DNA of 64,000 nt, taken from Pseudonocardia nematodicida (lineage in GTDB: Bacteria > Actinomycetota > Actinomycetes > Mycobacteriales > Pseudonocardiaceae). Shown in pieces: positions 16,896 to 25,308 of the stretch. How positions within the stretch are numbered: the stretch's first letter is position 1; every line of letters begins with the position of its first letter. The notes below the pieces were generated by a model, which worked only from the letters and a program-made list of their open reading frames with translations, had not been told where the DNA came from and did no database searches. The position numbers and the translations under genes are program-made. The DNA is taken from assembly GCF_040105385.1 (NCBI RefSeq), contig NZ_JBEDNQ010000001.1, forward strand, positions 248,001 through 312,000, written 5' to 3'.

Positions 16896-17999
16896 TCATC
16901 CTCCGTCGTGCCTGGTGGTGCCGGCGGGCTGCCGGTCCGGGGCCGGTCCCGGCTCCCGGGCGAGGGGGTCGTCCCAGCCGCCCGTCGCGATCTCCCCGGC
17001 CCGGGGGTGGCCGGAGGCCGGGTCGTACATGTGGCAGGCGACCTGCCGGGCCCCGATCGGGATCGGGACCGGGGCGCGGGTGCGGCAGACGTCCTGGACG
17101 AAGGCGCAGCGGGCGGCGAACGGGCATCCCGCGCCGGCCGCGCCCCCGGCGGCGGTGCCGCCCGGGCTCCGGACCCGGGACGCCAGGCGCCGGGCGCGCC
17201 GCTCCCGCTGCCCGCGCGGGTCGGGGATCGGGATCGCGTCGAGCAGGGTCCGCGTGTAGGGGTGGTAGGGCCGGTCGACGATCTCCGCGGTCGGGCCGCG
17301 TTCCATCACCCGGCCCTTGTAGAGCACCACGACCCGCCGCGACACGTTGCGCACCACGGCGATGTCGTGCGACACGAACAGGTAGGCGACGCCCAGCTCG
17401 CGCTGCAGGCGCCGCAGCAGCGACAGGATCGAGGCCTGCGTCGAGACGTCCAGGGCGCTGACCGACTCGTCGCAGACGATGAGCCGGGCGTCGATCGACA
17501 GGGCCCGCGCGATCGCGATCCGCTGCCGCTGCCCGCCGGAGAACGCGCCGGGGTAGCGCGAGGCCGCGTCGCGCGGAAGCGAGACCCGCTCGAGCAGGTC
17601 GCCGGCGATCTCCGCCGCCTCGCCGCGCGAGATCCGCCGCACCACCCGGATCGGTTCCTGCAACAGGTCCCCGACCTTCATCGAGGGGTTGAGCGAGCTC
17701 AGCGGGTCCTGGAACACCACCTGCAGATCCCGGGCCAGCCGGGCCCGCTGACGCCCGCGCAACCCGGCGATCTCCTGGCCGTCGAACCGGATCGAGCCCG
17801 ACGCCGGGGGTGTGAGGCCGAGGACCGCGCGCCCGATCGTCGACTTGCCCGAGCCGGACTCGCCGACCAGCCCGACGGTCTCGCCGGCGTGCACGTCGAG
17901 GTCGACGCCGTGCACGGCGCGCAGCGTCTCGCGCCGGGACAGGCGGTACTCGACCGAGAGGTCGCGGATGTCGAGCAGGGGTTCGGGGCCGGTCGTCAC
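16896..17999 (-). CDS. Oligopeptide/dipeptide-type ABC transporter ATP-binding protein (OppF-like)
   Basis: A 367-residue ATPase with Walker A GESGSGKST, Q-loop VFQDPLSSLNP, signature FSGGQRQRIAIARAL, Walker B LIVCDESVSALD and H-loop SHD. The C-terminal extension contains the oligopeptide-transporter pattern PYHPYTRTLLDAIP and a cysteine-bearing segment CPFAARCAF typical of the OppD/F family. With the other ATPase, fused to a permease, it powers import. The GTG at 17999 overlaps the stop of the preceding fusion gene as GTGA. Its own stop overlaps a possible ATG of the RraA gene. Confidence 0.92.
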   Translation of the reverse strand: MTTGPEPLLDIRDLSVEYRLSRRETLRAVHGVDLDVHAGETVGLVGESGSGKSTIGRAVLGLTPPASGSIRFDGQEIAGLRGRQRARLARDLQVVFQDPLSSLNPSMKVGDLLQEPIRVVRRISRGEAAEIAGDLLERVSLPRDAASRYPGAFSGGQRQRIAIARALSIDARLIVCDESVSALDVSTQASILSLLRRLQRELGVAYLFVSHDIAVVRNVSRRVVVLYKGRVMERGPTAEIVDRPYHPYTRTLLDAIPIPDPRGQRERRARRLASRVRSPGGTAAGGAAGAGCPFAARCAFVQDVCRTRAPVPIPIGARQVACHMYDPASGHPRAGEIATGGWDDPLAREPGPAPDRQPAGTTRHDGG

Positions 18000-20008
18000 G
18001 AGCTCACCTCCACAGGTGCGGGGGCCGGCTGCCGTCGGGGCCGCACGTCTCCCCGTTCGTCGAACAGTTCCTCGGAGCGCACGCACCGGTGCACCCGGTC
18101 CGGACCGGCCGGGCGCAGGACCGCGGGCCCGGACCGGCAGGTGTCGGTGGCGAACGAGCACCGGCCTGCGAACCGGCAGTGCTCCGGCCACCGGCCGGGT
18201 GGCGGGACGACGCCGCGGATGCCGACCGGGTCGTGGTCGTCGTCGACCTGCGGGGTCGCGGCGAGCAGCGCGCCGGAGTACGGGTGGCGCGGCGAGTCGA
18301 ACAGGTCCTCGACCGGGGCCTGCTCGACGACCTCACCGGCGTACATCACGACGGTGCGCGTGCAGATGTCGGCGACGACACCGAGGTCGTGGGTGATGAA
18401 CAGCAACGCCATCCCGAGGTCGGCCTGCAGCCTGCGCAGCAGCTCGAGGATCTCGGCCTGGACCGTGACGTCCAGGGCGGTGGTCGGCTCGTCGGCGATC
18501 AGCAACCGGGGCTCCCCGGCCAGCGCGATCGCGATCGAGACCCGCTGGGCCATCCCGCCGGAGAGCTGGTGCGGGTAGGACCGCAGGACCGCCTCGATCC
18601 GCGGGATCCCGACCAGCTCCAGCAGTTCGGCCGCCCGGGTCCGGGCACCCGCCCGGTCGTACCCGTGGCCGCGCAGGACCTCGTCCATCAGGCTCCCGAC
18701 GGTGAACACGGGGTCGAGGGCGACCATGGGTTCTTGGGAGATCAGCGCGACCTCGCGTCCACGCCGCCCGGCGAACGAGCCGTCGTGGGTGGACACCCGC
18801 CGTCCGTCGATCTCGATGTACCCGCTCACCACGCCCGGCGAGGGGACCAGGCCCAGCAGGCTGAGCCCGGTCATGGTCTTCCCGCAGCCCGACTCGCCGA
18901 CCAGACCGACCGTCTCGCCGGCACCGATGTGCAGGTCGACGCCCGAGACGACGTCGACGAAGCCGTCGTCGTGCGGGAACGACACCCGCAGGTCCCGCAC
19001 CCGCAGCACGGCGCCCGCTGACCCGTCGTCGACGGTCGGTTCCGCGACCTCGCGGGCGGCCAGGGCATCGGCCGCGCGGCGCTGCCGTCGCGAGGGCTGC
19101 GTCGCCCCGCCGCGGCCCTGGCGGGCCGCGTACATCTCGTCGCGTAGGTAGTCGCCGAGCAGGTTCAGCGCCAGGACGGTCAGCACGATCATCAGCCCGG
19201 ACGGGACGAGCAGCCACGGCTGCAGGCTGATCGAGGTCGCCGCCTCGGAGATCATGCCGCCCCAGCTCGGGTACGGCGGCGGGGCGCCGAGACCGAGGAA
19301 CCCGAGTCCGGCCTGCACCACGACCGCGGTGCCGAGGGCGGCCGAGCCCTGGATGAACACCGGGCCGACGGCGTTGGGCAGGATGTGGCGGCCCAGGATC
19401 CGGGCGCCGGAGAGCCCGGACACCCGGGCCGCGTCGACGTAGAGCTCCTCGCGGACCGACACGGTCAGTGAGCGGACGAGGCGGATGAAGGTCGCCGACA
19501 TCAGGACGCCGAGCACCGTCATCGCGGCCCAGATGTCGTTGCCCAGGACCGTGGCCACCGCCAGCAGCACGAGGATCGTGGGCAGCGTGATCAGGATGTC
19601 CTGGACCCAGCTGGTGACGGTGTCGACCGCCCCGCCGACGTAGCCGGCGAGCAGCCCGAGCGCGGTACCGAGCACGACCGCGATCACCACCGCCAGCCAC
19701 GCGCTGAGCAGCGTCTCCCAGCCACCGAAGAGCAGCCGGTCCAACACGTCGCGGCCGAGCTGGTCGGTGCCCAGCGGGTGCGCGGCGCTCGGGCCGGCCA
19801 GGGCGTTGCCGAGGTCCTGCTCCAGCGGGTTCCCGAGCGAGAAGAGCCGGGCCACGCTGCTGGCCACGAAGACCAGCCCGATCCAGATCAGGCAGGCGAG
19901 GATCCCGGGGCGGCGCAGCAACCAGGCGATGCCGCCTCCGGTGCGCCGCGGTGGTCCCGCGCCGGGGGCCCCGCCCGGGGGCGCGGCCGCGGTGACGTCG
20001 GTGCTCAT
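17996..20008 (-). CDS. Fused ABC transporter permease/ATP-binding protein (DppC-DppD type)
   Basis: A 670-residue fusion. Residues about 30-290 are a DppC-like permease with hydrophobic helices and the cytoplasmic EAA loop (EELYVDAARVSGLSGARILG, residues 187-206). A charged linker around 295-335 leads to an OppD-type ATPase with Walker A GESGCGKT (371-378), signature LSGGMAQ (482-488), Walker B LLIADEP (502-508) and the C-terminal Opp tail with a CRFAGRCSF cysteine motif. Fusions of this kind are known in actinobacteria. The ATG at 20008 overlaps the DppB-like gene's stop as ATGA; the frame stays open upstream, but that sequence is antisense-like and was rejected. It forms the importer core with the genes at 20943 and 17999. 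Confidence 0.93.
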   Translation of the reverse strand: MSTDVTAAAPPGGAPGAGPPRRTGGGIAWLLRRPGILACLIWIGLVFVASSVARLFSLGNPLEQDLGNALAGPSAAHPLGTDQLGRDVLDRLLFGGWETLLSAWLAVVIAVVLGTALGLLAGYVGGAVDTVTSWVQDILITLPTILVLLAVATVLGNDIWAAMTVLGVLMSATFIRLVRSLTVSVREELYVDAARVSGLSGARILGRHILPNAVGPVFIQGSAALGTAVVVQAGLGFLGLGAPPPYPSWGGMISEAATSISLQPWLLVPSGLMIVLTVLALNLLGDYLRDEMYAARQGRGGATQPSRRQRRAADALAAREVAEPTVDDGSAGAVLRVRDLRVSFPHDDGFVDVVSGVDLHIGAGETVGLVGESGCGKTMTGLSLLGLVPSPGVVSGYIEIDGRRVSTHDGSFAGRRGREVALISQEPMVALDPVFTVGSLMDEVLRGHGYDRAGARTRAAELLELVGIPRIEAVLRSYPHQLSGGMAQRVSIAIALAGEPRLLIADEPTTALDVTVQAEILELLRRLQADLGMALLFITHDLGVVADICTRTVVMYAGEVVEQAPVEDLFDSPRHPYSGALLAATPQVDDDHDPVGIRGVVPPPGRWPEHCRFAGRCSFATDTCRSGPAVLRPAGPDRVHRCVRSEELFDERGDVRPRRQPAPAPVEVSS

Positions 20009-20943
20009 AGCCTCACCTTCGGGTTGACCGCGGCGTTCATCAGGTCCACCGCCAGGTTGATCACGACGACCGCCGCGGCGGTCAGGACGAGGATCCCGAG
20101 CACCACCGGCACGTCGCCGCGGGCGAGTGCGGTGAGGGTGTGCTGGCCCAGGCCGGGCACGGCGAAGACCTGCTCGACGATGATCGAACCTCCGGACAGG
20201 GCCACGAACTGGATGCCGAACGTGGTCAGCACCGGTGTGGCGGCGTTCTTGAGCACGTGCTTGTAGACCACGGACCGCTCGTCGACGCCGGCCGCGCGCA
20301 GCGTCCGCACGTAGTCCCGGCCGAGGTTCTCCAGCATCGCCGAGCGCGTCTGCCGGGCGATGACCGAGATGGACACGGTGGCGACGGCCGCCACCGGCAG
20401 CACGAGGTGGCGCAGCCACTCGCCCGGCGAGGCGGACAGGTCGACGTAGCCGGTCGCCGGGAACCAGCCCATCGACAGCGCGAAGAAGAGCACCAGGACC
20501 AGAGCCAGCCAGAAGTTCGGGACCGCCATGGCCACCACGGTCGCCCCGACCAGACCCCGGTCGGCCAGCCCGCCACGGGTGGCGGCCAGGGCCCCGATCG
20601 GGACGCCGATCACCAGGGCGACGACCAGCGACAGCACCACCATGGACAGCGTGATCGGCGCGGTCTGGACGATCCCGGTCAGGACCGACTGGCCGTTGTG
20701 CCAGGAGACCCCGAAGTCCCCGGTGAGGACCGCGGTCACCCACTCCCAGTACCGCTCGGTGAGTGGGCGGTCCAGTCCCAGGTCCGCCCGGATCGCCGCG
20801 ATCGCCTCCGGCGAGGCCTCCTCTCCCGCCCGCCGCTCGGCGATGTCGTTCGGCAGCGCGTTGAGCAGGACGAACACCAGCGAGGCGAGCCCGAACAGCA
20901 TCGGGACGGAGTACGCGAGCCGCCGGAGGGCGTACCGGATCAC
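20005..20943 (-). CDS. ABC transporter permease (DppB/OppB type)
   Basis: A 312-residue inner-membrane permease with six predicted helices. The first is MLFGLASLVFVLLNALP, near residues 14-30, followed by the periplasmic loop and the EAA cytoplasmic loop (LGRDYVRTLRAAGVDERSVV). The ending AVDLMNAAVNPKVRL is typical of DppB proteins. It pairs with the permease half of the fusion at 20008. The GTG at 20943 overlaps the solute-binding protein's stop as GTGA, so the whole importer is translationally coupled. Confidence 0.93.
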   Translation of the reverse strand: MIRYALRRLAYSVPMLFGLASLVFVLLNALPNDIAERRAGEEASPEAIAAIRADLGLDRPLTERYWEWVTAVLTGDFGVSWHNGQSVLTGIVQTAPITLSMVVLSLVVALVIGVPIGALAATRGGLADRGLVGATVVAMAVPNFWLALVLVLFFALSMGWFPATGYVDLSASPGEWLRHLVLPVAAVATVSISVIARQTRSAMLENLGRDYVRTLRAAGVDERSVVYKHVLKNAATPVLTTFGIQFVALSGGSIIVEQVFAVPGLGQHTLTALARGDVPVVLGILVLTAAAVVVINLAVDLMNAAVNPKVRL

Positions 20944-22490
20944 GTGACGTCCGTGCGCCGCAGACCGTCCAGGATGTACGGCCCGCCGTGGCCCGGCAGG
21001 ACGTGGACGCCCTCGACGACCTCGGTGTCGTAGTAGGTGAGCGAGTCGACATAGCCGACCTGGATGCTGTAGGCGCCCTCGACGGAGATCCGGGAGATGT
21101 CGCGCATCAGCTGGTCCTGCTCGTCGCCCTGGGCCACCAGCATCGCCTCGTAGAGGTCCCGGATCTCGGGGACCTCGTAGCCGCGCTGGTTGGAGGCCTT
21201 GACCGGGCCCAGGTAGAGCAGCTCGGGGGTCGCGTAGCCGTCGGACAGGCCGCGCGCCGCGGCGGCTGCCGCGTAGGCGCCGATGTCGGTGTTCGCCGTC
21301 TCGCCGGGCGGGCGCACGACCAGGTCCATCGTGATACCGACCTGGGCCAGGTAGCCGGACACGGCCTCGGCCATCGGCTGGTCCTTGGCGAGGGTGACGG
21401 CCTGGAAGGAGAAGCCGTCGGCCTGGCCCGCCTCGGCGAGCAGGCTCCGCGCCCGGTCGGGGTCGTAGGGCCAGAAGTCCAGCAGGGACTCGTCGTAGCC
21501 CGGTCCGCTGCCCGGCGTGGCGGTCAGGACGCTGGGCAGGCCGCGGCCCTGGAACGTCGTGTCGATGATCGCCTGCCGGTCGACGGCCATCTGCATCGCC
21601 TGGCGGACCCGGACGTCGGCCAGCGGCGGGAACTCCTCGCCGGCGAGGTCGAAGAGCTGGATGCCGTTCGCGTTGTGCGGCTGGCTGTGGATCCCCAGGT
21701 CGGTGCCCTCGGCGGCGGCCACGTTGGACGCGTCGCCGTAGCCGACGTCGGCCTGGCCGGAGACAAGCGCGTTGTACATGGCGTTGGCGTCGGTGTAGAT
21801 CCGCAGCTCGAGGGTCTCGAACTCGAACGCCTCGGCGTTCCAGTAGTCCGGGTTCCTCGTGTAGGTGTAGACGCTGTCCAGAGTGGTCCGGCCCTCGTCG
21901 AGGACGTACGGGCCGGCCCCGACCGGGTTGATGCCCAGGTCACCGGCCTCGATCGCACGTGGGCTGGGTACCGATCCCGCATGGCCGACGAGGGAGTGCA
22001 GGAGCGTGGGGTCCGGCGCGCTCAGGTCGAGCCGGACCGTGGTCGGGTCCTCGACCACGACCTCCTCCACCGCGTCCAGCCGGCCGTAGGGCGCGTCGGG
22101 CGCGTCCCGGAAGTACTCGAAGTAGGTCTTGACCGCCTCGGCGTCGAAGGCCTCGCCGTCGGTGAAGGTGATGCCGTCGCGGAGCTGCAGGACCAGCGTG
22201 GTGGGGTCGGTCCACTCCCACGACTCGGCCATGCCGGGCGCCAGCTCCTGGTCCTCGCCCCGCTCCAGCAGCGAGCCGTAGAGCGCGTCGATGTGCGCGC
22301 TGCCCTGGGCGCCGGCGATGGCGTAGACGGGGTCGAAGGTCTCGGTGGCGAAGGAGTAGCCGATCGACAGGGTGTCGCTCGGCGCACCGCCGCCACCACC
22401 GCAGGCGGCGACGGTGAGCGCCGTCGCCAGGGTGATCGCGATCCGACGGGAACCCGTGCGGCGCCGTGAGGGACGGTCGGGACTGTTCAC
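20940..22490 (-). CDS. ABC transporter substrate-binding lipoprotein, family 5 (peptide/nickel/sugar type)
   Basis: A 516-residue secreted lipoprotein. A charged N-terminus and hydrophobic stretch end in the lipobox LTVAAC (Cys about residue 30), followed by a glycine-rich linker and a family-5 binding domain (LSIGYSFATETFDPVYAIAG at the start; LADVRVRQAMQMAVDRQAII, typical of the mid domain). Family-5 proteins bind peptides, nickel chelates, opines or oligosaccharides. The neighbours here point to a sugar acid or a conjugate of one (inference). The GTG at 22490 has GGAGA upstream. The gene is 52 bases downstream of the D-2-hydroxyacid dehydrogenase gene on the same strand. Confidence 0.9.
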   Translation of the reverse strand: MNSPDRPSRRRTGSRRIAITLATALTVAACGGGGGAPSDTLSIGYSFATETFDPVYAIAGAQGSAHIDALYGSLLERGEDQELAPGMAESWEWTDPTTLVLQLRDGITFTDGEAFDAEAVKTYFEYFRDAPDAPYGRLDAVEEVVVEDPTTVRLDLSAPDPTLLHSLVGHAGSVPSPRAIEAGDLGINPVGAGPYVLDEGRTTLDSVYTYTRNPDYWNAEAFEFETLELRIYTDANAMYNALVSGQADVGYGDASNVAAAEGTDLGIHSQPHNANGIQLFDLAGEEFPPLADVRVRQAMQMAVDRQAIIDTTFQGRGLPSVLTATPGSGPGYDESLLDFWPYDPDRARSLLAEAGQADGFSFQAVTLAKDQPMAEAVSGYLAQVGITMDLVVRPPGETANTDIGAYAAAAAARGLSDGYATPELLYLGPVKASNQRGYEVPEIRDLYEAMLVAQGDEQDQLMRDISRISVEGAYSIQVGYVDSLTYYDTEVVEGVHVLPGHGGPYILDGLRRTDVT

Positions 22491-22542
22491 GATGTGTCTC
22501 CGCTTCGTCGCGGGAAAGGGGGTGGGCAGTGCGGGAGGGGCG

Positions 22543-23448
22543 TCAGTAGCCGGCGTCCGGGTCGACGACGCCGGTCAGCGGCTCACCGCGCACCATGCGG
22601 GCGACGTTCTCCCGGAGCCGGCCGGCGAGCAGCGGCCGGATCATCTCCGGGGTGTCGGCGGTGTGCGGGGTGATGAGGCAGTCGGTGCGGCCCCAGAGCG
22701 GGTGTCCGTCGGGCAGTGGCTCGGGGTCGGTCACGTCCAGGCCGGCGCCCGCGATCAGTCCGGAGTCGAGCACCCGCACGAGGGCGTCGGTGTCGACGAC
22801 CGGTCCCCGCGCGATGTTCACGAGGATCGCGTGCTCCGGCATCGCCCGGAGGATCGCCTCGTCGAACAGGTTCCTGGTCTGCGGGGTCAGGGCGCAGGCG
22901 ATGACGACGACGTCGGCGAGGGGTAGGAGCGTGGGCAGGTCGTCGAAACGGTGCTCGTCCTCGGTCTTCGGGGTCCTTCGCGCGATCGAGATCCGGGCTC
23001 GGAAGGGCTGCAGGAGCCGGGTCAGCTCCCGGCCGATCCCCCCGGACCCGCCTACGACGACGACGTGGGCGTCGTACAGGGTGCACGCCGCCTGCGCTCC
23101 CCAGGAGGTGGCCCGCACCCTGGTCGGGAGCGACCGCAGCAGGGCGAGCACGAGGGCCAGCGCGTGCTCGGCGACCGGCTCGGAGTAGGCGCCCTTGGCG
23201 CTGGTCCAGGTGCGGCCGTCGGACAGGAACCCGTCCGCCGCCCAGGTGTCCACCCCGGCCCCCGACAGCTGCACCCACTCGATCCCGGGGCACTCGGCCA
23301 GAAGGCGACGCAGTTCGGCGGGGTTCTTCCCGAGCCACTGCAGTCCCCGTGCCCGCGCCGGGTCGGGCTCGTAGCGGCCCCCGCCGTCCTCGATCGCACG
23401 GACGAAGACGTCGGGCGCGGTCGGAGCAACTGCCACCGGCACGAGCAT
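22543..23448 (-). CDS. D-isomer-specific 2-hydroxyacid dehydrogenase family protein
   Basis: A 301-residue dehydrogenase. The NAD-binding domain begins VVVVGGSGGIGREL, with family patterns NIARGPVVDTDALV, GAGLDVTDPEPLPDGHPLW and the catalytic His in ITPHTADTPEM, plus an Arg in IACALTPQTRNLF upstream. The enzyme interconverts 2-keto and 2-hydroxy acids with NAD(P)H and probably acts on an intermediate of the sugar-acid operon. The ATG at 23448 is preferred because GAGGAG lies 9 bases upstream; a GTG at 23454 is too close to that site. It is probably the first gene of the operon controlled by the IclR regulator at 24369, with a repeated motif 88 bases upstream. Confidence 0.88.
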   Translation of the reverse strand: MLVPVAVAPTAPDVFVRAIEDGGGRYEPDPARARGLQWLGKNPAELRRLLAECPGIEWVQLSGAGVDTWAADGFLSDGRTWTSAKGAYSEPVAEHALALVLALLRSLPTRVRATSWGAQAACTLYDAHVVVVGGSGGIGRELTRLLQPFRARISIARRTPKTEDEHRFDDLPTLLPLADVVVIACALTPQTRNLFDEAILRAMPEHAILVNIARGPVVDTDALVRVLDSGLIAGAGLDVTDPEPLPDGHPLWGRTDCLITPHTADTPEMIRPLLAGRLRENVARMVRGEPLTGVVDPDAGY

Positions 23449-23534
23449 CGACACGCTCTCCTCACCGGGCGAGCGGGCGCCACCCGTCGTGACGGCCGCC
23501 CTCGTCGGCGGCCCTCACGACCGTACAAATCTCT

Positions 23535-23567
23535 CTCACTGAACGCAACAGTGTTTTATTCAGTGAG
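23535..23567. promoter_or_regulatory. 9-base inverted repeat between the IclR and dehydrogenase genes
   Basis: CTCACTGAA (23535-23543) and TTCAGTGAG (23559-23567) are perfect inverted copies separated by 15 bases. The right arm overlaps the IclR stop codon. There is no T-run. It encloses the motif shared with the IclR promoter, so an operator is more likely than a terminator. Confidence 0.5.
23536..23551. promoter_or_regulatory. Putative IclR-family operator, dehydrogenase promoter
   Basis: TCACTGAACGCAACAG matches TCACTCTGCGCAACAG at 24453-24468 at 13 of 16 positions. Both lie on the same strand and 84-88 bases upstream of the minus-strand start codons they face. Confidence 0.55.
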
Positions 23568-24369
23568 TCTCCTTTCCAGCGAGGTCCTGGGACGTGGCGG
23601 CGGCCGCCTCGATCACCGCGGCCGCCACGGCGTCGCCCTGCGGTGACAGGCGGAAGCTGGGTCCGGAGATGCACGCGGCTGCGACCGGCTCGCCGTCCGC
23701 GGCGAACACCGCGCTGGCGTAGCGGATGACGTCGTCGCCCCGGTCGAAACCGGCCCATCCCCGCTCCCGCGCCCCGTCGAGCTCGGCCAGCGTGGTCCGC
23801 ATCTGCTCGTCGGACAGCACCTGGCCCTCGCTCTGCGCCGACAGGCGCAGCATCTCGACCCGGGTCTCGTGCGGCAGGTGCGCCAGGATGGCGAGCCCCG
23901 CCGCCGTCTCGTGCACGGGGCGCTGCCGGCCGGTCAGGTGCGACCGGACCAGCTGGGACGAGGCGATGTAGTCGATGAAGGTCATGAGGCCGCCGTCGAG
24001 CACGGCGAGGTGGATCTCCTCGTCGAACCGCTCGTGCATCACCTCGAGGTGCCGGCGGGCGACGATGCGCAGGTCCTCGACGTCGGAGTAGCCCGCCCCG
24101 AGCTCGCTGAGCTTGGCCGTCAGCCGGTAGCGCCGGTACCCGTCCTGTCGGACGTATCCCGCATCGCGCAGCTGGGCCAGCAACCGCGACGCGGTCGACT
24201 TGTCGAGACCGGTCTCGGTCGAGATCGCGGTGACGCCGACGCCTTTGCGGTTGGTGCCGCGCGCCACCGCCTCGAGCACGAGCAGGCCGCGCTGCAGTAC
24301 GTTCGACGGCGGGTCACGTCGCTCCCGCGACGCCGGTTCGCCCGGCCCCACTGCCGGATCCACGCTCAT
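23560..24369 (-). CDS. IclR family transcriptional regulator
   Basis: A 269-residue regulator. It has an N-terminal winged helix-turn-helix (VLQRGLLVLEAVARGTNRKG, then TAISTETGLDKSTASRLLAQ, about residues 24-75) and the IclR effector domain (AGLAILAHLP, and near the end AAACISGPSFRLS). Such proteins commonly control catabolic operons in response to aromatic or sugar acids. The ATG at 24369 is preceded by a purine-rich site; further upstream in-frame codons overlap the next gene's region and were rejected. The next gene downstream is the dehydrogenase heading the sugar-acid import and degradation cluster, which it likely regulates along with itself. Confidence 0.9.
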   Translation of the reverse strand: MSVDPAVGPGEPASRERRDPPSNVLQRGLLVLEAVARGTNRKGVGVTAISTETGLDKSTASRLLAQLRDAGYVRQDGYRRYRLTAKLSELGAGYSDVEDLRIVARRHLEVMHERFDEEIHLAVLDGGLMTFIDYIASSQLVRSHLTGRQRPVHETAAGLAILAHLPHETRVEMLRLSAQSEGQVLSDEQMRTTLAELDGARERGWAGFDRGDDVIRYASAVFAADGEPVAAACISGPSFRLSPQGDAVAAAVIEAAAATSQDLAGKETH

Positions 24370-24452
24370 GGGCACCCACCTCTCTCGCGCGCGGGTCCGC
24401 CTGCGATGCGGACCTCGATACGGGCGATCGTATTCCTCAGTGCACCACGGTT

Positions 24453-24468
24453 TCACTCTGCGCAACAG
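24453..24468. promoter_or_regulatory. Putative IclR-family operator, IclR promoter
   Basis: TCACTCTGCGCAACAG lies 84 bases upstream of the IclR start and resembles 23536-23551. This supports autoregulation plus control of the downstream operon. Confidence 0.5.
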
Positions 24469-24511
24469 ATCGTTCCGGGTGGCGTGCCGGGGCCGATCCG
24501 GTGCCCGCCCG

Positions 24512-25306
24512 TCAGGGCCGGCGGCCCGCGATGCGGTCGGTGGCCGCGGAGGCGGCCTCGATCCGCGCCTCGAGCCGCGCGGCGCGCCGCAGAGCGCGCT
24601 CGCGGCGGCGCAGGTGCGGCCCGACGACACCGGCCAGTCGGTCGAGCTCGGTGGTCCGGTGCGAGCCGTCGGCGAACGTCAGCTGCAGCACGAAGACGTT
24701 GACCAGGACGACGGCGACCGCCAGCACCAGCGCGACGACGGCCGGGATCAGGCCGCCGACACCGGTCGCCTGGAACACCTCCTCGTACACCCGGAGGTAC
24801 ATCAGGACACCGAGCAGTGTGACCGCCACGGCGGTCAGGGCGAGCATGCCACGCACGACGCCGTCCAGCGCGGTCCACTCGAGGTCGCCGTGGTCGGACT
24901 TGAAGCGGCGCAGCGCGTGGCCGACGGCCGCGGTCCAGGCCGCGACCGCGATCGTCCCGAGCAACGCGAGCACGACGGCGACCAGCAGCAGGATCCCGGG
25001 GCGGCGCGGGTCGACGTTCAGCACGCTGGTCATGAACCAGAACAGGACCAGGCCATCGATCGCCGGCAGGACGTGCAGCCAGAACCGTTGCCCGCGGGAG
25101 ATCCGATCGTGGCGGCGGGTGCCGGCGGCCGACTCCGCGAGCACGGCACGGCGCAGGGTGCCGGCGTCCTCGGCGAGCGCGGCGACCGTGGTGACGCCGC
25201 CGCGCGGGTCGCGTACGACCCGGGCCAGGTCGTGGTCGGTGCCGGTCAGCTCGTCGTCGCGGCGGCGGCGCAGCCGGCTCGTGGCCGGACTGGTGGTGGT
25301 CGTCAT
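24512..25306 (-). CDS. Hypothetical four-helix integral membrane protein
   Basis: A 264-residue protein I do not recognise. A charged cytoplasmic-looking N-terminus (about 70 residues) precedes four hydrophobic helices (around VLPAIDGLVLFWFMTSVL, ILLLVAVVLALLGTIAVAAW, GMLALTAVAVTLLGVLMYL and LIPAVVALVLAVAVVLVNVF) and an Arg/Ala-rich, probably coiled-coil C-terminus (LRRRERALRRAARLEARIEA). It starts two bases after the stop of the OmpA-like lipoprotein gene, so the two are one unit and probably form an envelope complex. No enzymatic motif is visible. Confidence 0.7.
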   Translation of the reverse strand: MTTTTSPATSRLRRRRDDELTGTDHDLARVVRDPRGGVTTVAALAEDAGTLRRAVLAESAAGTRRHDRISRGQRFWLHVLPAIDGLVLFWFMTSVLNVDPRRPGILLLVAVVLALLGTIAVAAWTAAVGHALRRFKSDHGDLEWTALDGVVRGMLALTAVAVTLLGVLMYLRVYEEVFQATGVGGLIPAVVALVLAVAVVLVNVFVLQLTFADGSHRTTELDRLAGVVGPHLRRRERALRRAARLEARIEAASAATDRIAGRRP

Positions 25307-25308
25307 GA

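Noticed and set aside
20009..21052. N-terminal extension of the permease-ATPase fusion
   Set aside because: The frame is open upstream of 20008 but runs through the permease and binding-protein genes in a different frame. The ATGA junction and normal permease N-terminus fix the start at 20008.
23535..23567. Intrinsic terminator after the IclR gene
   Set aside because: The stem has a 15-base loop and no T-run, and contains a motif repeated in the IclR promoter, so an operator fits better.
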